Source: Planctomyces sp.
GTDB lineage: Bacteria; Planctomycetota; Planctomycetia; Planctomycetales; Planctomycetaceae
Assembly: GCA_005798445.1 (NCBI GenBank)
Contig: SYJG01000448.1
Coordinates: forward strand, 1-38,349
Direction: 5' to 3'
Length of the DNA stretch: 38,349 nucleotides
Shown here: positions 38,337-38,349 of the stretch, piece by piece
Layout of the letters: every line of letters starts with the position of its first letter
Numbering within the stretch: the stretch's first letter is position 1
Translations under genes and position numbers: made by a program
Notes under the pieces: model-generated
Seen by the model: only the letters and a program-made list of their open reading frames with translations
Databases searched by the model: none
What the model was told of the DNA's origin: nothing

Positions 38337-38349
38337 TCCGTGGTTCGAG

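Overview
The window is GC-rich and very probably comes from a member of the Planctomycetota, most likely the order Planctomycetales. The evidence is the protein families present: a DUF1549/DUF1553 cytochrome protein, a PVC-type haem-binding protein, a DUF1080 protein, an ECF sigma factor paired with a TPR serine/threonine kinase, and a giant surface protein with an LEPR-XLL-type N-terminal export motif. Short repeats of kinds I recognise from planctomycete genomes also lie between and inside genes. The genus cannot be told.

Layout. Positions 1-10484 (minus) hold one open reading frame of at least 3494 codons. It encodes a secreted giant protein: a long N-terminal region with two EF-hand-like loops, about 740 residues of RTX calcium-binding repeats, a LamG-like domain, a beta-propeller-like region and a Calx-beta-like domain. 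Its 3' end leaves the window and may be broken by an insertion sequence. Upstream on the same strand are a serine/threonine kinase with a TPR tail (10768-13776), an ECF sigma factor (13835-14440) and glutamine synthetase type I (14559-15971). Divergent from glnA are a 66-residue protein and a KAS III-type thiolase (16323-17581), then a frameshifted DUF1549/DUF1553 gene (17721-20217).

From 20260 to 32675 all genes are on the minus strand. In transcription order they are hpnH (radical SAM hopanoid enzyme), a frameshifted isoaspartyl peptidase/asparaginase, fabF, an alpha/beta hydrolase, a large haem-binding dehydrogenase-like protein, a five-PAS histidine kinase, its NarL-type response regulator and a universal stress protein. 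The last three look like one signalling operon.

The right part (33173-38349, mostly plus strand) is more accessory. It has a nucleotidyltransferase-fold protein paired with an XRE regulator (a toxin-antitoxin-like pair), a DUF1080 protein with a good terminator, a tRNA-His 3'-half fragment that resembles an att-site scar, a broken IS630-type transposase, and a MacB/FtsX-type ABC permease.

The strongest unusual signal is the number of short dispersed repeats, at least six kinds. They lie between genes, over a stop codon, in frame inside a protein kinase domain, in frame inside the DUF1549 protein, and at the exact alpha/beta junction of the asparaginase, where the frame is lost. Other points of interest are the calcium-binding architecture of the giant protein, the nucleotidyltransferase/XRE pair and the tRNA scar.
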